Source of the DNA: Spirochaetaceae bacterium
GTDB lineage: Bacteria > Spirochaetota > Spirochaetia > Treponematales > Breznakiellaceae
NCBI GenBank assembly: GCA_031258615.1
Contig: JAIRMP010000073.1
Span: 1-5,081 of the forward strand
DNA length: 5,081 nt
Direction: 5' to 3'
The notes beneath the pieces were generated by a model. That model ran no database searches. It was not told the DNA's origin and saw nothing but the letters and a program-made list of their open reading frames with translations. Within the stretch, counting starts at the first letter, position 1. Each line of letters begins with the position of its first letter. A program made the translations under genes and the position numbers. Of this stretch, positions 1-4,134 are shown piece by piece.

Positions 1-1
1 G

Positions 2-127
2 GTTGAATTTATGAGGCAATTTGATTCCGGATATGGTGATTATACAAAAGAACGGTATAATTGGTTGGTTGGATTGACAATTGAAGATATAAGTAATGAA
101 ATTAAGAAAATGAAAGGTATAAAGTAA
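2..127 (+). CDS. C-terminal end of an unrecognised AT-rich gene (cut by the window edge)
   Basis: An open frame enters from the left edge and ends at TAA (125-127), giving 41 residues that end in SNEIKKMKGIK. The visible piece has an aromatic, acidic part (GYGDYTKERYNWL) followed by a probable amphipathic helix with a basic end. I do not recognise the family and assign no function. Its GC content, about 29% by hand count, is far below that of all the other genes here, which suggests acquisition from elsewhere. The stop codon lies three bases before the left end of the attC-like inverted repeat, the arrangement expected for the gene of an integron cassette. There is no start codon in view apart from an internal ATG at 11-13, so the true length is unknown. 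That this is a real coding end is likely but not certain. Confidence 0.6.
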   Translation, partial: VEFMRQFDSGYGDYTKERYNWLVGLTIEDISNEIKKMKGIK

Positions 128-130
128 AAA

Positions 131-245
131 GTCCAACTGCGCATAACTCGGCAGCTTTGCTGCCGCAGACTGTATGCGCTTCGGGCGCAGCAACGGGCTT
201 GGGCTGCGAAAAACTAGCCGCATGGTCCTTATACCGGAGTTTGAC
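131..245. other. Candidate integron attC-like recombination site (115-base imperfect inverted repeat)
   Basis: The left end, GTCCAAC (131-137), fits the R'' consensus RYYYAAC exactly. The right end, GTTTGAC (239-245), fits R' (GTTRRRY) at six of seven positions. The two ends pair over 131-146 with 229-245: 14 Watson-Crick pairs, one G-T wobble on the bottom strand, two mismatches, and one unpaired base at 234. An extrahelical base in such a stem is typical of attC sites, and 115 bases is within their known size range. The interior could be the variable terminal structure. It contains CGGCAGC/GCTGCCG around a TTT loop (149-165), an outer pair GCGCATA/TATGCGC (139-145 with 173-179), and CGCAGC/GCTGCG (186-191 with 203-208). 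The site follows an AT-rich gene end directly, as in a cassette. The fold was worked out by hand. A different kind of palindromic element is possible. Confidence 0.5.
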
Positions 246-267
246 CGAACAGACAATATTCTATAAC
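241..267 (+). promoter_or_regulatory. Candidate promoter at the right edge of the attC-like site
   Basis: TTGACC (241-246) matches the -35 consensus at five of six positions and TATAAC (262-267) matches the -10 at five of six. The spacer is only 15 bases, shorter than ideal. The box overlaps the right end of the attC-like repeat and lies just upstream of a strong ribosome binding site and ATG. It could serve the broken frame at 289. Confidence 0.3.
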
Positions 268-277
268 TTTCTTTTTT

Positions 278-306
278 AAGGAGAAAGCATGAAAGAAACT
301 GCTTGA
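278..306 (+). pseudogene. Ribosome binding site and start of a gene broken after five codons
   Basis: AAGGAG (278-283) stands five bases before ATG (289-291), an almost ideal initiation region with a candidate promoter upstream. The frame reads Met-Lys-Glu-Thr-Ala and then hits TGA (304-306). Such a strong start for a five-residue product suggests that the original gene was cut off by a deletion or insertion, or that a frameshift is present. The frame two bases on continues past this point as FIIDASPPTKAVGGFLGRRE but matches no family I know. A real micro-peptide or leader is possible. From 307 to 376 I see no gene. There is only a weak CGGCG/CGCCG hairpin (about 343-364) and a run of eight A (367-374). 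Confidence 0.35.
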
Positions 307-376
307 CGTTTATCATAGACGCCAGCCCACCAACAAAGGCAGTCGGCGGCTTCCTCGGACGCCGCGAAAAAAAACG

Positions 377-1177
377 TTATATTGCGGGGCTTATCACCGG
401 CGTACAGCTTATACTGCCGTCCTCACCGCGGCGCAGCCTTACGTCAACGCCGTAGAGATGGCGGATAAGGCCGGCGTTAAGGACTTCGGCGGCGGGGCCT
501 GCGGCGGCGATGCCGCCATCGTACAGCGCAAGAACCCTGCCGGCAAACAGAAGCGCGTGTTCCGGGTTGTGCGTGCTTATTATCACGCTGTAACCCTGCG
601 CGCTCAAACTTTTAATCCGGGAGAGGACGCGGATCTGGTTTCCGTAATCAAGGTTGGCGGTGGGCTCGTCCATCACAAGGAGTCGTGCGCGCTGCGCAAG
701 GGCACGGGCTATCAGAACCAACTGCCGCTCGCCGCCGCTCAGCCGGGCAAAATCCCGCCCGCCGAATTCCGCGATACCAAGCTGTTCCAGGGCTTCCGCC
801 GCCCGCCGCTTCTGCCCGATACCAGGGCTTGTCCATTCCCTGCCCTGTGCCGCGGTCCCCATCAAGACCATGTCCATCACGGAATAATTGAAAGACGGAT
901 AGTGACTCTGTGGCACATAGGCTATGGTTTTTGCCATCACACGCGGACTTTTATGCCTTATATCCTCGTCATCAACCAATATTTGGCCCGAATACCGTTT
1001 ATCAAGCCCAAGAATACAACGAAAGAGCGTACTCTTCCCCACACCGTTAGGCCCAAGCGTCGCCAGAAACTCATTCCGTTCGAGCGAAAAGGCTATATTG
1101 CGCAGTACCAGCCGCTCGCCGTACCGGAAATCTAGGTCACGTACCTCAAGCAGGACGGAGATCCCACCCCCGCTCAC
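377..1177 (-). CDS. ABC importer ATPase, iron-siderophore/haem/cobalamin class (FecE/FepC-type)
   Basis: This 266-residue cytoplasmic nucleotide-binding subunit would power uptake of a metal chelate through the neighbouring permease. All ATPase motifs are intact: Walker A GPNGVGKST (42-50), Q-loop Gln90, signature LSGGERQ (146-152), Walker B LLVMDEP (166-172) with catalytic Glu171, and switch His203 in STHNPEH. The stretch DEPTANLDYGNQ is typical of FepC-like subunits. I place the start at GTG 1177. It overlaps the permease stop as GTGA, has AGGGAG seven bases upstream, and leaves only a short tail before the usual LLEVRDLDFRYG opening. An upstream GTG at 1207 would add ten residues that merely reread the permease end. 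It is the last gene of a three-gene operon. No convincing terminator follows. The substrate cannot be told from this subunit. Confidence 0.95.
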   Translation of the reverse strand: MSGGGISVLLEVRDLDFRYGERLVLRNIAFSLERNEFLATLGPNGVGKSTLFRCILGLDKRYSGQILVDDEDIRHKSPRVMAKTIAYVPQSHYPSFNYSVMDMVLMGTAAQGREWTSPGIGQKRRAAEALEQLGIAEFGGRDFARLSGGERQLVLIARALAQRARLLVMDEPTANLDYGNQIRVLSRIKSLSAQGYSVIISTHNPEHALLFAGRVLALYDGGIAAAGPAAEVLNAGLIRHLYGVDVRLRRGEDGSISCTPVISPAI

Positions 1178-2178
1178 CAGATTTCTCCCTTCCGTGTCAG
1201 GAGCCACAGGAAGAACGGAGCGCCCACGAGGGAGGTAAGGATGCCGAGCGGTATCTCGGTGGCAAACAGATTGCGGGAAATGTTGTCGATTACAAGCAGG
1301 AACAGGGCGCCCATCAGCATGGAAACGGGCATCAGACTCTGGTAGTTGTTGCCCACAAACCGGCGGGAGAGATGGGGGATGATGAGGCCTGCCCAGCCTA
1401 TCACGCCGCTCACCGAGACCGCGGCGGCGGTAACAAGCGTCCCGCAGACGATCACAAGCGCCCGCATCCTCCTCACGTTTACACCCATCGATTCAGCCTC
1501 TTCCTCGTTCAGTGTGAGCAGGTTGATCCTCCAGCGGAATACCAGCAGCGGGACAAGTCCCAGCGCCATCGGAAGCAGCACAAACGACACGTCATCCCGC
1601 TTTATTTTCGCGAGGGAGCCCATCTGCCAGTACACGATTTCCGGCAGCACATTGTTTGGGTCGGCGATCAGTTTCATAAATGAGCCGGCGGCGCTGTGGA
1701 TAGACGAAACCATGAGTCCGGCAAGAATAAGACCTATCACTTTCTTGCCCCGCGTCCTCTCGCCCACCAGCATCACTATAGCTATCGTGATAAGGCTGGT
1801 ACAGAACGCGAAGGCCGTTACCAGGCAGCCGGGGAGCCGGAGCAGTATCGCAAGGGTCGCGCCGGTGGCGGCCCCGCTGGATGCCCCAAGAATGTCCGGC
1901 GCGGCGAGCGGATTCTGGAACACTCCCTGATAGCTTGCGCCAGCGGCGGCCAGAGCGGTCCCCACAAGACACGCCATGATCACGCGGGGAAGGCGTACAT
2001 TCACCAGCACGGCCTCCATACGCGCCGAGTCGAAAGGACTGCCCAGCAGACGGGAGAGGAGCGCGGCGACGGGAATCGGATATCGTCCCAGCGACAGGGA
2101 TACCAGAACCGCGGCAATCAGCAGCAGGCCCAGAACAAGGACCGTTCCAGGCCCGGAGCGCGGCGGCCTTTCCGTCAT
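1174..2178 (-). CDS. ABC importer permease, FecCD/BtuC family
   Basis: This 334-residue inner-membrane protein would form the transport channel, probably as a homodimer because only one permease gene is present. The length is normal for the family, whose members usually have about ten membrane helices. The first clear helix is at residues 12-30. Conserved family blocks are visible: RLPR (62-65) leading into a Gly/Ala-rich helix, then QGVFQNPLAAPDILG (84-98), the acidic EEEAESMGV stretch expected at the ATPase-coupling loop, GWAGLIIPHLSRR, and a C-terminal EIPLGILTSLVGAPFF. The ATG overlaps the stop of the binding-protein gene by four bases (ATGA, 2178-2175). No strong ribosome binding site precedes it, so translation is probably coupled. 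Its own stop overlaps the ATPase start in the same way. Nothing appears broken. Confidence 0.95.
   Translation of the reverse strand: MTERPPRSGPGTVLVLGLLLIAAVLVSLSLGRYPIPVAALLSRLLGSPFDSARMEAVLVNVRLPRVIMACLVGTALAAAGASYQGVFQNPLAAPDILGASSGAATGATLAILLRLPGCLVTAFAFCTSLITIAIVMLVGERTRGKKVIGLILAGLMVSSIHSAAGSFMKLIADPNNVLPEIVYWQMGSLAKIKRDDVSFVLLPMALGLVPLLVFRWRINLLTLNEEEAESMGVNVRRMRALVIVCGTLVTAAAVSVSGVIGWAGLIIPHLSRRFVGNNYQSLMPVSMLMGALFLLVIDNISRNLFATEIPLGILTSLVGAPFFLWLLTRKGEIW
1185..1190 (-). promoter_or_regulatory. Ribosome binding site that fixes the ATPase start
   Basis: On the minus strand this reads AGGGAG, seven bases before the GTG at 1177. It lies inside the last codons of the permease gene. It decides between the GTG at 1177 and the alternative GTG at 1207, which has no comparable site, and fits translational coupling through the GTGA overlap. 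Confidence 0.75.
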
Positions 2179-3257
2179 CCGGCGCCGTTTCCGCCTTTTG
2201 GCAGGCTGTCGCGGGTGAGCGTTTCAAACCGTTCCCGCGTAAGCTCGCGACCGTAGAAAAGGCGGTAGTACTCCGAAACCTCCGCATACAGGTCGTAGGC
2301 GGCGTACTGCGGGTACAGCGCCTTACCGAGCCACATCATGCCCAGATAGCGGTTTATCGAGGGGGGAGACCCCATCCAGTTGTAAGGCCCGACCGGAACT
2401 TCGTAGTACGCGCCGCTTTTTATCGCCTGCAATTCCCGCCATGCCGGGTCGCTTGCGGCCGAGGCGTACACGCTGCCGGGGCCGAACAGTATCACCTGGG
2501 GGTCCCAAAGCAGAATCTGTTCAAAGTTTGCCTCGTTGCCGCTGCCCCTTGATGCCGGGTTATCCACTACCGCCCTGTTATCCGTCATCCAGTCCAGGAT
2601 TTCTGTGTGAAAGGTACCGCGGGCAAGCACGTTAAGCCCCGCCTTTCCCTGACAGTACAACACGGACTTTTTGTCGTTCCCAACCTGAGCCACGAGAGCG
2701 TCCGCTGTGGTCAAGGTTTTCTCGCAGAATCGGGCCAGGCGCTCACCCTGTTCCATTCTGTCGAGAAGCCTGCCCAGCGTACGGAAGGCCTCCGGCGTAG
2801 TTCGCAGAGTCGCGGTTATATGGACGGTGGGAATCCCGATAGAGCCGGAAATCATGTCCATGTCCTGCGCTATCGTATCCTTGGGCTCGCCAACATCTAT
2901 GACCAAATCCGGCCCTATCCTGGCAATCTCCTCCGGGTTCAGGTTGGCCGCCCCATAAAACTGACCTGCCACCGGAAGGCCGGCAAAGTATGGGGGAAGG
3001 AATTCCATTTGGTAGGGGCTGTAGGCCGAAGGGATCGCGCAAATCTTCTCTGGCGCGACAGCCGCGAGAAACATCTGCGCCAGCGCCCCGGACGGCACGA
3101 TCCGCGTAATGTTTTCGGGCACCTCAACCGCCCTGCCAACCGAGTCGGTAAAGGTTACCGTCTTTGCCGTTTCCCGCGGCGCCTCTTTCCTGCCGGCGGC
3201 GTTTACCGTAATGACAACGGCAAACAGTAACGCTAACGCTAAAAATCGTTGTTTCAT
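2175..3257 (-). CDS. Periplasmic substrate-binding protein of the metal-chelate ABC importer (FepB/BtuF-like)
   Basis: This 360-residue protein should capture the substrate outside the inner membrane and deliver it to the permease. Residues 1-20 are a signal peptide (basic MKQR, hydrophobic core, VNA before a likely cut after Ala20). No Cys lies near the cut, so it does not look like a lipoprotein. The mature start, AGRKEAP, resembles Treponema binding proteins as I remember them. Residues about 35-75 carry the FepB-type opening (TDSVGRAVEVPENITRIV). DLVIDVGEPKD and, near the C-terminal end, NWMGSPPSINR (293-303) followed by LGMMWLGKALYP are typical of a COG0614-like subgroup. It is the first gene of the operon, with GGAGGG (3268-3263) five bases before the ATG, its own promoter and a candidate operator. 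Class is clear. The substrate (siderophore, haem, cobalamin or an oxyanion) is not. Confidence 0.93.
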   Translation of the reverse strand: MKQRFLALALLFAVVITVNAAGRKEAPRETAKTVTFTDSVGRAVEVPENITRIVPSGALAQMFLAAVAPEKICAIPSAYSPYQMEFLPPYFAGLPVAGQFYGAANLNPEEIARIGPDLVIDVGEPKDTIAQDMDMISGSIGIPTVHITATLRTTPEAFRTLGRLLDRMEQGERLARFCEKTLTTADALVAQVGNDKKSVLYCQGKAGLNVLARGTFHTEILDWMTDNRAVVDNPASRGSGNEANFEQILLWDPQVILFGPGSVYASAASDPAWRELQAIKSGAYYEVPVGPYNWMGSPPSINRYLGMMWLGKALYPQYAAYDLYAEVSEYYRLFYGRELTRERFETLTRDSLPKGGNGAG

Positions 3258-3262
3258 ATAAA

Positions 3263-3268
3263 CCCTCC
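3263..3268 (-). promoter_or_regulatory. Ribosome binding site of the binding-protein gene
   Basis: GGAGGG on the minus strand, five bases before the ATG at 3257, is a near-perfect match to the 16S rRNA tail. It is the strongest ribosome binding site in the operon and supports the chosen start. Confidence 0.85.
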
Positions 3269-3303
3269 AAAACGATGGCGGTTTCGCGCCGCCGTCACCG
3301 TGA

Positions 3304-3325
3304 AAAATAATAACCGTATTATTTT
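3304..3325. promoter_or_regulatory. Candidate repressor operator overlapping the importer promoter
   Basis: The 9-base arms AAAATAATA (3304-3312) and TATTATTTT (3317-3325) are perfect inverted repeats around ACCG. The palindrome contains the -10 box and about half of the -35/-10 spacer, so a dimeric regulator bound here would block RNA polymerase. For a metal-chelate importer, a Fur- or DtxR/TroR-family metal-sensing repressor is a natural guess. The sequence does not match the classical Fur box well enough to name it. AT-rich palindromes can arise by chance, but 9-base perfect arms at this exact place make a role likely. Confidence 0.6.
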
Positions 3326-3335
3326 ATAGTGTCAA
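3307..3335 (-). promoter_or_regulatory. Sigma-70-type promoter of the importer operon
   Basis: On the minus strand the -35 box is TTGACA (3335-3330), a perfect consensus match. After a 17-base spacer the -10 box is TATTAT (3312-3307), five of six. Transcription would start near 3300, leaving a leader of about 43 bases before the binding-protein ATG. The boxes are strong enough to need no activator, which fits control by a repressor at the overlapping palindrome. Confidence 0.75.
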
Positions 3336-3367
3336 TCGAAAAGTTACGGTATCGAAAAGTTACGGTA
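3336..3367. repeat. Perfect tandem repeat, 2 x 16 bases, next to the importer -35 box
   Basis: TCGAAAAGTTACGGTA occurs twice in a row (3336-3351 and 3352-3367). The pair directly abuts the -35 box of the importer promoter on its upstream side. The core ACGGT also recurs in inverted form (ACCGT) at the centre of the operator palindrome. This could be a paired site for an activator or second regulator, or a slippage duplication. The second copy supplies the stop codon of the PIN-toxin remnant. Confidence 0.9.
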
Positions 3368-3395
3368 AGCAGGATGAGCCTCCGCGCGGCAAGTG

Positions 3396-3411
3396 CGCAA
3401 ACAAGTTTGCG
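3396..3411. repeat. Short perfect palindrome with 7-base arms
   Basis: CGCAAAC (3396-3402) and GTTTGCG (3405-3411) are perfect inverted repeats around AA. It lies in the relic region between the importer promoter and the protease gene. No T-run follows on either strand, so it does not look like a terminator. Its role, if any, is unknown. Confidence 0.5.
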
Positions 3412-3415
3412 GGGC

Positions 3416-3439
3416 GGTTTGTGAGGCGGTAGTCTTGCC
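3416..3439 (+). repeat. 24-base relic of a second retropepsin-like gene (copy of 3921-3944)
   Basis: This stretch matches 3921-3944 at 23 of 24 positions; only G3429 against C3933 differs. In the protease gene the segment encodes VCEALVLP near residue 95. Here the same frame gives VCEAVVLP. The flanks are unrelated on both sides, so this is a trace of a paralogous gene or a small duplication embedded next to the PIN-toxin remnant. It marks the breakpoint where the toxin's coding sequence ends. Confidence 0.7.
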
Positions 3440-3474
3440 GGCGCCCCAACAGAATATCCAACACGACATTGGTA

Positions 3475-3576
3475 TCAATCAGCATATTCACGTTTTTTGA
3501 GCCATTCAGCGCGGCTTTCGAGTCTTCCGGGAGAGTTGCTTTGCGAGCGGGCTTTACGGGTCGTCCGGGGAAGCGG
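3475..3576 (-). pseudogene. Probable C-terminal remnant of the cognate antitoxin gene
   Basis: A minus-strand frame is open from a TAA at 3579-3577 down to TGA at 3477-3475. It ends in ESRAEWLKKREYAD and overlaps the PIN-toxin start by 11 bases. Charged helical ends with a Trp-Leu-Lys-Lys core are common in small antitoxins, and the overlap is the classic toxin-antitoxin gene arrangement. No start codon or DNA-binding domain is left in the 33 codons, so the 5' part is lost or frameshifted. The call depends mainly on its position. By sequence alone it would be unrecognisable. Confidence 0.35.
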
Positions 3577-3602
3577 TTATTGAAATGGTTTTGTGCGAAG
3601 GC

Positions 3603-3631
3603 TTGGCGAGACTGCCCGCTTGGGGTATACT
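3603..3631 (+). promoter_or_regulatory. Candidate promoter of the retropepsin-like gene
   Basis: TTGGCG (3603-3608, four of six for the -35 box) and TATACT (3626-3631, five of six for the -10 box) are 17 bases apart. A transcript would start near 3638, very close to the ribosome binding site AGGAG (3641-3645), leaving a leader of only about 14 bases. Confidence 0.5.
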
Positions 3632-3651
3632 TTGCAGGTTAGGAGTTTTTT

Positions 3652-4065
3652 ATGGGCGAAGTACGAACAGAAATTACCTTGGTAAACATTGAGGATACTA
3701 TGAAAGCGAGGAATGAGCTTATTTTTGAGAGTGAAATCAGGCGGCTCACCGTCGGCGCAGTGGTGGATACGGGCGCGTGGACACTGGTCATCAACGAGGC
3801 AACCCGCGAGAAGCTGGAGCTGCAAATAACGGAAACCGATCCGGGAACGCTTGCGGACGGGACAAACGGGAAGTATGACCTAGCGGGGCCGCTTAGGGTA
3901 CACTGGAAAGACCGCGCCATGGTTTGTGAGGCGCTAGTCTTGCCTCACGCTAAAGAAGTCCTCTTGGGCGCTATCCCGCTTGAAGCAATGGATTTGACGG
4001 TGCACTCCCGCACAGAGGAAGTGGCCGGCGCCCACGGTGATCAACTGCTTCATTTTATAGGATGA
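3652..4065 (+). CDS. Stand-alone retropepsin-like (clan AA) aspartic protease family protein
   Basis: This 137-residue protein has the hallmarks of a half-size, retropepsin-like fold that would need to dimerise to form an active site. Hydrophobic VVDTG (37-41) carries the catalytic Asp39 in the Asp-Thr-Gly motif, followed by AWTLVIN. LADG (67-70) lies where the flap strand is expected, and VLLGAIPLE (103-111) is the hydrophobic-Gly motif. No signal peptide or membrane helix is seen, so it should be cytoplasmic. The start is supported by AGGAG (3641-3645) six bases before the ATG. I remember close relatives as common small genes in Treponema, often annotated clan AA aspartic protease, with unknown substrate. 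A relic of a similar gene lies at 3416-3439. The next gene follows after 69 bases with no clear terminator, so cotranscription is possible. Fold assignment is strong; activity is unproven. Confidence 0.85.
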   Translation: MGEVRTEITLVNIEDTMKARNELIFESEIRRLTVGAVVDTGAWTLVINEATREKLELQITETDPGTLADGTNGKYDLAGPLRVHWKDRAMVCEALVLPHAKEVLLGAIPLEAMDLTVHSRTEEVAGAHGDQLLHFIG

Positions 4066-4123
4066 ACTTCCCCCATCAGGGGCCGGCGTTACGGCGGCGC
4101 GTCAGAAAACAACGGAAAATTAA

Positions 4124-4130
4124 AGAGGGA
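4124..4130 (+). promoter_or_regulatory. Ribosome binding site deciding the GTG start of the ABC-F gene
   Basis: AGAGGGA lies four bases before GTG 4135. An in-frame TAA (4132-4134) immediately precedes that GTG, so no earlier start is possible, and the family's N-terminus begins exactly here. Confidence 0.7.
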
Positions 4131-4134
4131 TTAA

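Larger units (their letters stand above)
3360..3485 (-). pseudogene. Remnant of a PIN-domain (VapC-like) toxin gene
   Basis: From ATG 3485 the frame reads MLIDTNVVLDILLGRRQDY and closes at TAA after 41 codons. MLIDTNVVLDIL is a textbook PIN-domain opening. Asp4 corresponds to the first metal-binding acidic residue, and intact PIN toxins are about 120-150 residues. The similarity fades near residue 16-19 (around 3440). Beyond that the DNA matches the protease gene on the other strand, so the rest of the toxin has been replaced. The tail RLTNRPANLFAHLPRGGSSCLP looks like accidental translation. The remaining acidic catalytic residues are missing, so no nuclease activity is expected. The frame just upstream looks like the end of the cognate antitoxin and overlaps this start, as is usual in toxin-antitoxin operons. 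Confidence 0.6.

Noticed and set aside
149..165. Hairpin CGGCAGC-TTT-GCTGCCG as a rho-independent terminator of the first gene
   Set aside because: No T-run follows on the plus strand, and on the minus strand the nearest T-run is about 20 bases away. It fits better as part of the larger inverted repeat.
367..374. Eight-base T-run (minus strand) just after the ATPase stop as a terminator
   Set aside because: The only hairpin before it, CGGC/GCCG with a bulge around 397-419, is weak and about 25 bases too far upstream.
458..1135. Long plus-strand frame (225 codons) opposite the ATPase gene
   Set aside because: It is the antisense shadow of a gene with a complete set of ABC ATPase motifs, has no family resemblance, and arises from high GC codon bias.
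1175..1207. Alternative ATPase start at GTG 1207
   Set aside because: The extra ten residues reread the permease C-terminal codons in another frame and lack a ribosome binding site. GTG 1177 has AGGGAG and a GTGA overlap.
1346..2256. Several long plus-strand frames opposite the permease gene, and a 231-codon minus frame in another phase
   Set aside because: They overlap a clearly conserved FecCD gene and show no recognisable domain. They are frame shadows.
3577..3920. Minus-strand frames of 82 and 93 codons opposite the protease gene
   Set aside because: They lack any known motif and lie antisense to a frame with a clear Asp-Thr-Gly protease pattern and its own ribosome binding site.
4071..4082. 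CCCC-ATCA-GGGG hairpin after the protease gene as a terminator
   Set aside because: The stem is only four pairs and no T-run follows, so read-through into the ABC-F gene is equally likely.
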